A stretch of 64,000 bases of DNA from Spirochaetaceae bacterium (GCA_009780675.1 WQZP01000007.1:33259-97258); one strand, 5' to 3'; shown: positions 27,468-35,690, numbered from the stretch's first letter. Made by a program: numbers and translations. The notes: generated by a model from the letters alone, not told the origin.

Positions 27468-28208
27468 TTGGACAATACAGTAATTAAAGTTGAAGATGCA
27501 TCAATACTTTTTAATATGGCATCTGAAAAAACAGATAACTTAAAAGAATATTTTATAAAACTTGTAAGCGGGAAGCTCCATTTTAAAGAATTTTGGGCAC
27601 TAAAAGATATTAGTTTTGAAATCAAAAAAGGGGAATCGTGGGGAGTTGTTGGAAGAAATGGCGCAGGCAAATCTACTCTCCTTAAGCTTATTTGTGGAAT
27701 TCTTGCTCCTTATAAGGGAAAAGTTACGATACACGGCTCCATAGCGCCGCTTATAGAACTTGGCGCTGGCTTTGACGATAACTTAACTGCCGAAGAAAAT
27801 ATTTATCTTGGCGGATCCATACTGGGGCATAGCAAAAAGTTCATGCGGGAACAGTACGACGAAATAGTTGATTTTGCCGAGCTTCACGAATTTATGGAAA
27901 TGCCGCTTAAAAATTATTCTTCGGGAATGCGCGCTCGTATAGGTTTTGCGATTGCAACTTTGGTAAAACCCGACATACTCATTATAGACGAAGTGTTGGC
28001 TGTAGGGGATGCAGCTTTTCAGAAAAAATGCGAAACACGGTTAAATAAAATGATAGGCGAAGGCACTACTTTGCTTTTTGTGTCACACGATAATAGTCAG
28101 GTTAAACAAGTATGTAAAAAAGCATTATGGCTGAACAAAGGTAAGCTGGTAATGACAGGCACTGCAGAAGAAGTTTGCGATGCGTACGAGAAAGAGATAT
28201 TGCCATAA
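27468..28208 (+). CDS. wzt: O-antigen/polysaccharide ABC exporter, ATPase subunit
   Basis: Walker A GRNGAGKST, ABC signature YSSGMRARIGFA, Walker B ILIIDEVLAVGD and the switch FVSHD are all present; the pattern is that of Wzt/TagH. TTG 27468 has AAGGA (27456-27460) seven bases upstream and is preferred to TTG 27453. It is the short form without the C-terminal carbohydrate-binding domain of long Wzt proteins. The last 15 codons plus stop are copied 1.2 kb downstream (29365-29412). Confidence 0.92.
   Translation: MDNTVIKVEDASILFNMASEKTDNLKEYFIKLVSGKLHFKEFWALKDISFEIKKGESWGVVGRNGAGKSTLLKLICGILAPYKGKVTIHGSIAPLIELGAGFDDNLTAEENIYLGGSILGHSKKFMREQYDEIVDFAELHEFMEMPLKNYSSGMRARIGFAIATLVKPDILIIDEVLAVGDAAFQKKCETRLNKMIGEGTTLLFVSHDNSQVKQVCKKALWLNKGKLVMTGTAEEVCDAYEKEILP
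28161..28208 (+). repeat. 48-bp direct repeat, copy 1 (3' end of wzt)
   Basis: The final 48 bases of wzt, encoding TAEEVCDAYEKEILP and the stop. Identical to 29365-29412 except for one base (C 28203 versus T 29407). The two copies bracket a 1.2-kb segment with an antitoxin remnant and an MNT/HEPN pair. Confidence 0.95.
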
Positions 28209-28280
28209 TCGGTTTAGTTAAAAACCCCTAAAACTCAACCAAAAAAATGGCAATTATACTTGTACTGTGTTGTGTTTACT

Positions 28281-28379
28281 ATGGAAGTGTATTATGCCGC
28301 AAATATCACACTATATATAGACCAAAATACACTTGAAAAAATAGATAAAGCAGCCAAAGAGAGACAGGTATTCTTATGA
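28281..28379 (+). pseudogene. Remnant of a ribbon-helix-helix antitoxin gene
   Basis: A 32-codon frame, with ANITLYIDQNTLEKIDKAAK resembling the N-terminal beta strand and first helix of ribbon-helix-helix (CopG/MetJ-type) antitoxins, which normally run to 45-80 residues. It stops at TGA 28377. The following 120 bases keep coding-like sequence in another frame with a further stop, so the gene looks broken by frameshift and nonsense changes. It lies inside the segment flanked by the 48-bp repeats. No toxin partner is recognisable next to it. Confidence 0.45.
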
Positions 28380-28473
28380 CCTTGATTTCTTTTTAAGCCA
28401 GTCAAAAACATATAATGAGTAGATTGATAAAGTTTTATCGTTGCTGCGAGAAGCAGGTAAGAGATTTTCTTAA

Positions 28474-28502
28474 TTGCCGAGTCTAAGCAAATATGATAAA
28501 AT
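28474..28502 (+). promoter_or_regulatory. Promoter of the first MNT/HEPN pair
   Basis: TTGCCG (28474-28479), a 17-base spacer and TAAAAT (28497-28502). The ATG of the MNT gene lies 9 bases past the -10 box and no ribosome site is seen, so the mRNA would have a leader of only a few bases. Confidence 0.5.
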
Positions 28503-28511
28503 GTTCTTGAT

Positions 28512-28868
28512 ATGTATGGAAATGTCATATTAAAAAAAAGCAATCCACCTCTTTATACAGACAAAATAGATTTAGTGCGTTCCGTTATTCTTGAAAGCGT
28601 TGATAAAGATATATTAAAAAAGGTATACCTGTTTGGCTCGTATGCTTATGGTAAGCCAAATGGAAAAAGCGATTTAGATATATGTGTAGTTATTGATGAT
28701 GCTGTTGAGAGAACAGATATTTATTTAAAAATTGCTAAAAAATTGAGTGATAATGATATTATCCTTTTTGACTTAGTAGTTTGTAATGAAAAATATTTTT
28801 ATGGCGCTAAAAACCCAAAAGGTGTAGAACACACTATAATGGAAAAGGGAATATTGCTTTATGGCTAA
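28512..28868 (+). CDS. MNT-type nucleotidyltransferase antitoxin, pair 1
   Basis: A 118-residue minimal nucleotidyltransferase with VYLFGSYAYGKPNGKSDLDICV, the GS-x-x-x-G...SDxD metal motif. In described MNT/HEPN modules this protein AMPylates and so silences the HEPN ribonuclease. It overlaps the HEPN gene by 8 bases. It lies between the 48-bp repeats. Confidence 0.85.
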   Translation: MYGNVILKKSNPPLYTDKIDLVRSVILESVDKDILKKVYLFGSYAYGKPNGKSDLDICVVIDDAVERTDIYLKIAKKLSDNDIILFDLVVCNEKYFYGAKNPKGVEHTIMEKGILLYG

Positions 28869-29343
28869 AGATTATGTTACAGAGTCGTCGTCACAATTAA
28901 TTGATATGGCAAATAAAGATATTGTTCAAATAATAAGCGCAGTAAATAACAGGGAATATCCTGTTGAATATTCCTATGAGAATATTTGCTTTCATGCTAC
29001 ACAAGCAGTAGAAAAATATTTAAAGGGCTATATTGTTGGAAGTAATAAAAATGTGGAAAAAATACATAATTTAACATATTTAAGAAAATCAGCGGAAAAT
29101 ATTGATAAAAATTTTATTAAAATAGAAAATGAATGTTTTTTATTAAACAAATATGCTTTTGCTAAATATGGATTTGAACAAAAAATAACAGATAAAGAAG
29201 TAAGTGACGTATTAAAAGCGTTAATTACTATATATGAGTTTGAGCCACTCCAAAAAATACGTGAAAGATTTGAAAGCGAAGGGAAAATTATAAAATTAAT
29301 AGATGTCAAAAATAAACTATTAAATAAAGATAAGAGGCCATAA
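28861..29343 (+). CDS. HEPN-domain toxin, pair 1
   Basis: 160 residues, all-helical, with ENICFHATQAVEKYLKGYI, the helix-2 signature of HEPN proteins paired with MNT enzymes, and a HNLTYLRK segment. HEPN toxins of such pairs are RNases or RNA-binding proteins; no clear R-x4-6-H motif stands out in this copy, so RNase activity is uncertain. Translationally coupled to the MNT gene. Confidence 0.82.
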   Translation: MAKDYVTESSSQLIDMANKDIVQIISAVNNREYPVEYSYENICFHATQAVEKYLKGYIVGSNKNVEKIHNLTYLRKSAENIDKNFIKIENECFLLNKYAFAKYGFEQKITDKEVSDVLKALITIYEFEPLQKIRERFESEGKIIKLIDVKNKLLNKDKRP

Positions 29344-29364
29344 GAATATGCGGATATTCTGCCA

Positions 29365-29412
29365 ACTGCAGAAGAAGTTTGCGATGCGTACGAGAAAGAG
29401 ATATTGTCATAA
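29365..29412 (+). repeat. 48-bp direct repeat, copy 2
   Basis: A detached copy of the wzt 3' end, one mismatch to 28161-28208. It still encodes TAEEVCDAYEKEILS plus stop, but no wzt reading frame precedes it. It lies just before the second MNT gene, whose ribosome site (AGGAT) begins right after the repeat. Confidence 0.95.
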
Positions 29413-29424
29413 ATAGGATAATAC

Positions 29425-29757
29425 ATGCAATCAATAGCTAATTTGGAAATTCCAATCAAAGTAAAAGACGATATAGAAACATCGATTAATGCTTTATTAG
29501 CGAAATTCCGTTTCAATATAAATAAAATTATATTGTTTGGTAGTTTTGCAACAGGTAAATATCAGCCAGACAGCGATATTGACATTATGGTTGTATTAAA
29601 TGAATTACCAGATATTAAGCATAGGCGTTTATACAAGCAAGCAATTGATCTTGAAAATATAGATTTACTTTTTTGTTCAAAGAATCAATTGTCAAATGAC
29701 AATTTGGTGTTTAAGCGTGTTAATGAAAAAGGACTAGTGTTATATGAACAATTATAA
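29425..29757 (+). CDS. MNT-type nucleotidyltransferase antitoxin, pair 2
   Basis: 110 residues with IILFGSFATGKYQPDSDIDIMV (GS...SDxD). Not a close copy of pair 1, so an independent acquisition rather than a local duplication. Overlaps the HEPN gene by 14 bases. Confidence 0.86.
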   Translation: MQSIANLEIPIKVKDDIETSINALLAKFRFNINKIILFGSFATGKYQPDSDIDIMVVLNELPDIKHRRLYKQAIDLENIDLLFCSKNQLSNDNLVFKRVNEKGLVLYEQL

Positions 29758-30115
29758 GGACTTAGCGTTATACGATATTCAATCAGCGAAAGCGAATTAT
29801 GAATTTGGTTTATGGAATAAAGTGGGTCGGGAATGTCAGCAGGCTTGTGAAAAGTATGTAAAACATTACTTGCAGGAAAATCATTTGCTGACAGAGGAAT
29901 TGGAAAGAACTCATAATTTGAAAAAACTAATTAAAGTTATTCCCAATTATGACAAGAAAATGTATAAAGACCTATCAATTGTTGGGGACTATTATTTTGA
30001 GACCAATTATCCAGGAGATAATTTTATTATTTTAGATAGGGAAATGGCTGATGAGGCTATGGATATTACAAATGCTTTTGTTTCATATATTGATAATCTG
30101 GCAAGCTGTAAATAA
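29744..30115 (+). CDS. HEPN-domain toxin, pair 2
   Basis: 123 residues; AKANYEFGLWNKVGRECQQ and ACEKYVKHYL fit the typical HEPN helix carrying CxQACEK, and ERTHNLKKLI matches the R-x-H-x-L segment of this family. The toxin partner of the preceding MNT gene. Both pairs follow wzt directly, a frequent placement of such modules at the edge of variable islands. Confidence 0.84.
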   Translation: MNNYKDLALYDIQSAKANYEFGLWNKVGRECQQACEKYVKHYLQENHLLTEELERTHNLKKLIKVIPNYDKKMYKDLSIVGDYYFETNYPGDNFIILDREMADEAMDITNAFVSYIDNLASCK

Positions 30116-30164
30116 TTGTACTATAGGGTAATATGTTTTGTTATAAGAATAAGGGGAGTTGCAC

Positions 30165-30530
30165 ATGGGAATGTCTACAAAAGAGTTTGCAGAAAATATT
30201 TTGGGAATAAATTATGATACTCTTAAAAAGCGCGAGGTTTTTATAAAATTTATTGTGGCCAACGGGAAAGTAGCTTTTGACCCTGCGCTTCATGTAAATT
30301 TTGAAAAAACATACGGCGAAGGCTCTCTTTATCACAAAGATATTGCGGATGCAAACTTGATTGACAGAGCTAATGTAACAGGCGGCGCATTTGTTGCAAT
30401 ATCCAGCGACAAAGTAAGGATTTCTGGATACAGCATGGATTTTGGCAGAATAGATGGTTACGAAGAAACAGCAGTAGCATTTTTCGAAGATTATTTTGAT
30501 AAAAATGTTACTGTTGTTAATGATTTATAA
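30165..30530 (+). CDS. Small protein of unknown function
   Basis: About 121 residues starting MGMSTKEFAENILGINYDTL, with AAGGGGAG six bases before ATG 30165. No family is recognised. The sequence is acidic, has no signal peptide or membrane helix, and ends with an alpha/beta pattern (VAISSDKVRISGYSMDFGRI, then a Phe/Glu-rich helix). Codon use matches the housekeeping neighbours, so it is probably real. Confidence 0.6.
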   Translation: MGMSTKEFAENILGINYDTLKKREVFIKFIVANGKVAFDPALHVNFEKTYGEGSLYHKDIADANLIDRANVTGGAFVAISSDKVRISGYSMDFGRIDGYEETAVAFFEDYFDKNVTVVNDL

Positions 30531-30547
30531 TTCCCTTATTTTTTGAT

Positions 30548-31033
30548 ATGGATCATTCAGAACTTAACAAAATTATTATTGATGCAATTGAAAAATCCCT
30601 TGAAGAGAATTTCGAAGAAGGGGAGACAATTCTTCTTAATGCCCTAAAAGACTTTCCTGATAATTATCTTCCATATTATAATCTTGGAGTTCTTTACATA
30701 AACTCAGGTCAGCCAGATAAAGCTATTCCGTTATTATTAAAAGCAGAAATATTAAAACCCAATGACTGCGATATTTACATAGAAATAGCTGTTGCTCACC
30801 AGCAGCGCGGGGAAAAAGAAAAAGCGTATGGATATTACGATAAAGCTCTTGCCTGTGCAGATTCAAGCCATTCAAAAGCAATTATATATAATAATATTGG
30901 TTCTCTGTTTTTTGAAGAAAATGATTTTTTGAATGCAAAAAAATATTATGAAAAAGCTTTATCCGAAGAAGAATATATGCTTGCCAGAGAAAACCTTCTA
31001 TTGGCAAATACTTATTTGGATATAATCAGTTAA
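30548..31033 (+). CDS. TPR-repeat protein
   Basis: 161 residues made of tetratricopeptide repeats: LPYYNLGVLYINSGQPDKAI, CDIYIEIAVAHQQRGEKEKA and AIIYNNIGSLFFEENDFLNA show the W/Y-x2-LG-x6-A-G-A-x6-A-x5-P pattern. No signal peptide, so cytoplasmic; a protein-interaction scaffold. No ribosome site is visible before ATG 30548, 17 bases after the previous stop. Convergent with purC. Confidence 0.78.
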   Translation: MDHSELNKIIIDAIEKSLEENFEEGETILLNALKDFPDNYLPYYNLGVLYINSGQPDKAIPLLLKAEILKPNDCDIYIEIAVAHQQRGEKEKAYGYYDKALACADSSHSKAIIYNNIGSLFFEENDFLNAKKYYEKALSEEEYMLARENLLLANTYLDIIS

Positions 31034-31061
31034 TGGAATTTCCTCAAAACAGGTTTGTGGT

Positions 31062-31739
31062 TTACTGTACCATGTTTGAGAGGGTAAGGTAGTCGAGTTT
31101 CTTGCCATTTTGATACACGCGCATGTTGCCAGCGCTTATCTCGTCAATAAGTGCAACATTACCTTCAACCATGCCAAACTCTACTTTTATGTCAATAAGC
31201 TCAAGTCCACGAGTTTTAAGATCGTCTTTAATAAGATCACATATTTTTATTGTTTTGTTGTGTATTTCGTTATGCTGGGCAGAAGTTAAAAGTTTAAGCG
31301 CGACAAGTATTTCGCCAGTTATTGGAGGGTCGTCGCGGCCATCATCCTTTAAGGTGATTTCGAAAACCTTTGGAAGTTCTTCACCTTCTTTACAGTAGAG
31401 GCCGAATCTTCTTATAAAGCTTCCAGTGGCCTTATATCGAACCACAAATTCCAGGCCATTCCCAAAAGGTGTTGCTGGGCGGACAATCATTTCGTTTTTT
31501 GACAAATCTGCACTTACATAGTGTGTTGGTATATTATTTTTCTTTAAAAGCTCAAAGTAATAAACCGACATTTTAAGCGCGCCTGAACCCACCCCTGCTA
31601 CTGATCCAACAACTCTGTTACCACCCGGGTCTGATTCGCCCGATGAATTGCCGGTGATCGTATCTTTGAATTTGAGCAGATAGTTGCCATCCGGCAATTT
31701 GTATACATCTTTTGTCTTTCCAGCCTTAATAAGCTCCAT
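31062..31739 (-). CDS. purC: Phosphoribosylaminoimidazole-succinocarboxamide synthase
   Basis: SAICAR synthase, step of de novo purine synthesis joining CAIR and aspartate with ATP. Features: the KAGKTKDVYKLPDGNYLL start, ATP-site sequence, VVRYKATGSFIRRFG, and IDIKVEFGMVEGNVALIDEI near the C-terminus. 225 residues is the bacterial length. Just upstream lies the 65-bp tandem repeat separating it from gltA. Confidence 0.93.
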   Translation of the reverse strand: MELIKAGKTKDVYKLPDGNYLLKFKDTITGNSSGESDPGGNRVVGSVAGVGSGALKMSVYYFELLKKNNIPTHYVSADLSKNEMIVRPATPFGNGLEFVVRYKATGSFIRRFGLYCKEGEELPKVFEITLKDDGRDDPPITGEILVALKLLTSAQHNEIHNKTIKICDLIKDDLKTRGLELIDIKVEFGMVEGNVALIDEISAGNMRVYQNGKKLDYLTLSNMVQ

Positions 31740-31751
31740 ATCTACCCTTTG

Positions 31752-31890
31752 CTTCGGCTACCCCGTATAGTCTTGTAGAACAAAAGTAAACTTATTCTTA
31801 AAGCTACGGGGTACGCCTTCGGCTACCCCGTATAGTCTTGTAGAACAAAAGTAAACTTATTCTTAAAGCTACGGGATACGCCTTCGGCTA
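31752..31890. repeat. Tandem repeat, two 65-bp units plus a partial third
   Basis: Units begin with CTTCGGCTA at 31752, 31817 and 31882 (the last is only 9 bases and includes the gltA stop codon). The two full units differ by one base. Each contains the inverted pair TACCCCGTA / TACGGGGTA about 40 bases apart and a GCCTTCGGC mini-hairpin at the joints, so a transcript of either strand folds into repeated stem-loops. Located between the gltA 3' end and the purC 5' end. Confidence 0.93.
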
Positions 31891-33228
31891 TCTTTCTGCC
31901 ATTGGAATATATTTTTTCTTTGGCGAAACATTTCTATATGCAGGCCGTATGATCCTGCCTCCATTTGCCAGCTCTTCCAGCCTATGCGCAGTCCATCCTG
32001 CCACTCTTGCAATTGCAAATATTGGTGTAAAAAGCGGTACCGGGATATTAAGCATTTTGTATACAAAACCTGAGTAAAAATCCACATTGGCAGATACCCT
32101 TTTTTCCGAGTGCTTCTCCTCTAAAAGGATTTGCGGTGCAAGCTTTTCCACTTTGACAAGCAGATTTAATTCTGGTTCAAGCCCTTTTTCAGATGCCAAC
32201 TCAAAAGCTTTTTCTTTTAAAAGTATTGCTCTTGGATCTGAAAGAGTATAAATCGCGTGTCCAAATCCGTAAATAAGCCCTGCTTTATCATAAGCTTGTT
32301 TGTTGACTATTTTTCTAAGGTATTCTCCCACCTCATCATCATCATCCCAATTTTTTACATTTTCCATAATATTTTCCATCATGCTTAGCCCTTTATTATT
32401 TGCTCCGCCATGACGAGGCCCTTTGAGCGAACATAATGCTGCTGCAATTGATGAATAAGTATCAGTATGTGTCGAAGTGACAACATGGTTTGTAAAAGTT
32501 GAGTTATTTCCTCCGCCATGCTCAGCATGAAGAACAAGAGAAAGATCAAGGACTTGCGCCTCGAGTTTTGTATATTTACTGTCGTCGCGGATAAGGTACA
32601 AAAGGTTTTCCGCTGTGCCAATTCCCGGTTGCGGGGTGTGAATATGAAGGCTGTTTCCATCGTAATAATGGGATTTTGCCTGATACCCATAAGCTGCCAT
32701 AGTCGGGAATCTTGCTATAAGCTCTATACATTGTCTTAATACATTATCAATAGCAATGCTATCTGCATTTTTATCGTATGAATATGAAACCAAAACACTT
32801 CTGGCAAGTTTGTTCATTATATCCTGGCTTGGAGCTCTCATGATCATGTCTTCGGCAAAGCCTGCAGGAAGAACTCTGTGCGAATCAAGAACTTCATTAA
32901 ATTCATCAAGTTCTGATTTTGAAGGGAGATCTCCAAAAAGCAAGAGATAGATGACTTCTTCAAAACCGTGCCTATCCTCTTGCAGCATCCCTGCCACAAT
33001 TTTATTTATATTTATGCTTCTGTAGAGCAATCGCCCCTCTGCTGGCTGCATTTCCCCTTCATCAAAAGTATAGCCATGCACATCGCCAATTTCTGTAAGC
33101 CCTACAAGGACACCAGATTCATCATTATTACGAAGTCCCCTTTTTACATTGTATTTGGCATATAAACTAGAGTCTATTTTGTTGCTTAAGATCTTTTCTT
33201 TCATTCTTTCAATAAAACTTGCAGCCAT
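31888..33228 (-). CDS. gltA: Citrate synthase
   Basis: 446 residues with the active-site blocks of citrate synthase: HAEHGGGNNSTF (about 236) followed by LKGPRHGGAN, YGFGHAIYTLSDPRA (about 324) and NVDFYSGFVY (about 381), so both catalytic histidines and the aspartate are present. Condenses acetyl-CoA and oxaloacetate. CGGAGG is 4 bases before the ATG. It is divergent from two related but degenerate proteins at 33648 and 34541. Confidence 0.93.
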   Translation of the reverse strand: MAASFIERMKEKILSNKIDSSLYAKYNVKRGLRNNDESGVLVGLTEIGDVHGYTFDEGEMQPAEGRLLYRSININKIVAGMLQEDRHGFEEVIYLLLFGDLPSKSELDEFNEVLDSHRVLPAGFAEDMIMRAPSQDIMNKLARSVLVSYSYDKNADSIAIDNVLRQCIELIARFPTMAAYGYQAKSHYYDGNSLHIHTPQPGIGTAENLLYLIRDDSKYTKLEAQVLDLSLVLHAEHGGGNNSTFTNHVVTSTHTDTYSSIAAALCSLKGPRHGGANNKGLSMMENIMENVKNWDDDDEVGEYLRKIVNKQAYDKAGLIYGFGHAIYTLSDPRAILLKEKAFELASEKGLEPELNLLVKVEKLAPQILLEEKHSEKRVSANVDFYSGFVYKMLNIPVPLFTPIFAIARVAGWTAHRLEELANGGRIIRPAYRNVSPKKKYIPMAER

Positions 33229-33647
33229 GTGCCCTCCGGATAATTAAATCACTAATTTTTTTATATTTTTCTCTATAATTGTTCACTATAATAGAGATTT
33301 TTTGTTAAATTTACCCCTACTTTATACTAAAATGGGAATAATGGAAATAGCAAAGCTTAATACTATTTTAAAATTAAACATATAAGGCTCTTGCGACACA
33401 AAGTTCTAATATTGTACTATATATAATATAGAAGATTATAAAAAAACTGATGAAATATCATAAATAAAGAGTAAAAAATAGCTATTACCTTAAGTTATTA
33501 AAGAAATGAAAATAAATAGCTTGACTTTATGTAGTGATTAGTCTAAGGTTTTGTAAAAATATTGATTTTTGCCTGATATTATCTCAATTTGCGACAGTTC
33601 CAGGTAAAAACATTATGGTTAATGTAACTAAATTTTAGGAGGAGAGA
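33229..33647. other. Divergent control region between gltA and the citrate-synthase-like operon
   Basis: 419 bases, very AT-rich, no reading frame. It holds the palindrome at 33271-33296 (gltA side), a TATAAT-containing stretch near 33420, and two TTGCGACA words (about 33391 and 33591). A weak -35/-10 pair TTGCGA...TATGGT precedes the strong ribosome site AGGAGGAGAG of the 33648 gene. The promoter positions are not certain. Confidence 0.45.
33271..33296. promoter_or_regulatory. Imperfect palindrome in the gltA upstream region
   Basis: Half-sites CTCTATAATTGT and the reverse of ACTATAATAGAG pair at 11 of 13 positions over 26 bases. It lies about 45 bases upstream of the gltA ATG, overlapping TATTAT/TATAGT words that could be its -10 box, so an operator for a dimeric regulator is plausible. 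Confidence 0.45.
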
Positions 33648-34544
33648 ATGGATCGGAAACCGATGTTCCAAAGGAAAACTTCGATTTCTTACAAAACAGA
33701 AGAAAAGACAGTTTTGCGCGGTTATAATGTAACTGAATTTGCAGAAGCAGGTTACACTTTTATTGATGCGCTGTTTGTTCTTTTTCAAGGAAGAATTCCT
33801 GCAGAAAATGAAAGAAAAATACTTGATTATGAAGTAGCAGTATTTATGGAGCATTCAATGTCACCATCAGCTGTATCTGCTATTGGTGTTATGAATGGTC
33901 ACCCAATGCTTCCACCAGCAGTTGCTGCTGCTGTTTCAACTTTTGGTGGAGCTCATGGTCCTGGCGCAGCGCACGGATACATGATAAAAAAATATCTTGA
34001 CAGAGCTTTTGACGAAAACAAAACCGTTGAAGAAGTTGCTCGCGCGTGTGTAGACGAGTACATGGATGCGGGTCTTGCAGTTATGGGTATGGGACAGCCA
34101 CAGCATATTGAGGGCGACCCAAGAGCTCATCCCTTGCACCTCAAACATGAAGAACTTGGAGTAACTGGTGTATACAGAAAATTCCAGACAGCTCTTGAAG
34201 AAAGATTCCATGCAAGAAGAAAAGAAGAAGGAAAAGGTTATGTAGGCGTAAACGTAGTTGGCGCTGGTAACACAATTCTTTGTGACATTGGATTTGCTCC
34301 ATATGCAGCATGGACAATCGGAAGTGTTTCAAGAGGTTGGAGTTGCGCTTGTCATGCTCTTCATCAGCTTAAAAAAGCAAGAGCTTGGTCAGCTTCAAGA
34401 AATGAACCAATGGTTCAGATGCTTGATCTTTCAATGATCAAATATATTGGTCCAGAAGACAGGGAAGCTCCTCCATTGTCCGAAAGACAGGAATACGCAA
34501 AAAAACAATTAGAATCAGGAGAATATAAGAGGTGGGTACTATGA
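33648..34544 (+). CDS. Citrate-synthase-like / citryl-CoA-lyase-like protein, short form
   Basis: 298 residues related to the C-terminal two-thirds of citrate synthase. The block GMGQPQHIEGDPRA aligns with GFGHAIYTLSDPRA of the neighbour GltA, but the histidine that follows GFG is Gln here. GGAHGPGAAHG may keep the first catalytic region, and ILCDIGF stands where NVDFYSG is in GltA. Small proteins of this type are often called citryl-CoA lyase. AGGAGGAGAG gives a very strong ribosome site, suggesting high expression. The reaction cannot be assigned with confidence. Confidence 0.7.
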   Translation: MDRKPMFQRKTSISYKTEEKTVLRGYNVTEFAEAGYTFIDALFVLFQGRIPAENERKILDYEVAVFMEHSMSPSAVSAIGVMNGHPMLPPAVAAAVSTFGGAHGPGAAHGYMIKKYLDRAFDENKTVEEVARACVDEYMDAGLAVMGMGQPQHIEGDPRAHPLHLKHEELGVTGVYRKFQTALEERFHARRKEEGKGYVGVNVVGAGNTILCDIGFAPYAAWTIGSVSRGWSCACHALHQLKKARAWSASRNEPMVQMLDLSMIKYIGPEDREAPPLSERQEYAKKQLESGEYKRWVL

Positions 34545-35620
34545 GCCATATAGATCCAAGAATTGCGCAAATGAAATTTGCGAATAGAAAACCAGTTGGA
34601 AACCTTGCTGACCCAAGGTTAAGATATAATTACTTAAACAGAGAAATCGGTACACTTCCCCCAGATAACAGGGAAGGTTTCAGATGGGTTTCTGAACTTG
34701 CATACAAAAACATCCACAGAATCGTAACAAGAGGCTGGTGTACAACAGAGCTTGCTGAAGCTGGCTATGGAATAACTGACTTCCTTTTTGTTAACTGGCA
34801 GGCAAGAATTCCTCTTATCGAAGAAAAAGCAGTACTTGACTATTGTATGATCCTTGGCCTTGATGATGGTCTTTCAAACCCAGCTCTTATTGCAAGACTT
34901 ATTGTAAGAGGTAAATCTTATCTTACACAGGCTTGTGGTGGTTCGATACTTGCTTTCGGACATGCTTATGCTTCATATGATTCAACAGGACAGATGTTTA
35001 CAAAATATGTTGCAAAAGTAGAAGAAGGTATGAGCCTTGATGAAGCTGCAAAACTTTGTGTAAAAGAATGCCAGAAAGAAATTCATTTTGGTATTTCAAA
35101 ACTTTACGCAAAAGATCCAGCTCCAAGAAAACTTCTTGATTTTGCTGAGAAAAAACTTTCTGCAGTATCTTCTATAAAGAAAATGGCATTCATTCCTTTC
35201 GTTAATGCGCTTGAAAAAGCAGCAAAAGCTGAACTTGGCAATGATGTTTGCGTAGATATGATTGGCGCTCTTAGTGCTTGTATGTGTGATCTTGGATTTA
35301 CAACAGACGGCGCATGGGTTCTCATGGCTGTTACAAGAGCTATTGCAGCAGGTGCGCATGGTCTCGAAGAAATGGAAAGAGAAGGACAGGACGTTCTTGG
35401 TCAGACACTTACTCCGAAAGAATGGTATGATGGTCCTGCAGACAGACCAGTTCCTTCACTCAAAGAAAGAGAAAACATTGCAGGCGGACAATACCAGACT
35501 CCTCAGGAATGGAGAGCTGCTTGGCTCAAGAAAATGGACCTTAAAGGTACTGGCTATTCAGTAGACTTTGTTATTGAAGACCCGAAAAAAGCTGCTATGA
35601 AACAGCACAAGAAGAAATAA
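34541..35620 (+). CDS. Citrate-synthase-like protein, second subunit
   Basis: About 359 residues, related to the preceding protein; ATG 34541 overlaps its stop (ATGA) so the two are probably made one-to-one and may form a heteromer. ACGGSILAFGHAYA and CMCDLGFTTDGAW match blocks of the short form. The GFGH...DPRA equivalent reads HFGISKLYAKDPAPRK, with Ile at the histidine place and a changed DPR loop. The lysine-rich C-terminus (KQHKKK) is unusual. Possibly a regulatory or altered-specificity partner. Confidence 0.68.
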   Translation: MSHIDPRIAQMKFANRKPVGNLADPRLRYNYLNREIGTLPPDNREGFRWVSELAYKNIHRIVTRGWCTTELAEAGYGITDFLFVNWQARIPLIEEKAVLDYCMILGLDDGLSNPALIARLIVRGKSYLTQACGGSILAFGHAYASYDSTGQMFTKYVAKVEEGMSLDEAAKLCVKECQKEIHFGISKLYAKDPAPRKLLDFAEKKLSAVSSIKKMAFIPFVNALEKAAKAELGNDVCVDMIGALSACMCDLGFTTDGAWVLMAVTRAIAAGAHGLEEMEREGQDVLGQTLTPKEWYDGPADRPVPSLKERENIAGGQYQTPQEWRAAWLKKMDLKGTGYSVDFVIEDPKKAAMKQHKKK

Positions 35621-35632
35621 TTTTTTACAATA

Positions 35633-35661
35633 TCTTCTGCAGATTATTATCTTGCAGGAGA
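35633..35661 (+). terminator. Hairpin after the citrate-synthase-like pair
   Basis: TCTTCTGCA (35633-35641) pairs with TTGCAGGAGA (35652-35661) with one G-T wobble. It is followed by AT-rich sequence without a clean T run, so a weak terminator or mRNA 3' stabiliser. The downstream aldehyde dehydrogenase may be read through. Confidence 0.4.
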
Positions 35662-35690
35662 TATGTATAAATTATTTTAATATAAAAAAA

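Noticed and set aside
28161..29412. Insertion sequence between the 48-bp repeats
   Set aside because: No transposase and no terminal inverted repeats; the repeat is far longer than a usual target duplication.
31752..31890. CRISPR-like repeat
   Set aside because: The units are head-to-tail without spacers, and there are no cas genes; it is a simple tandem repeat.
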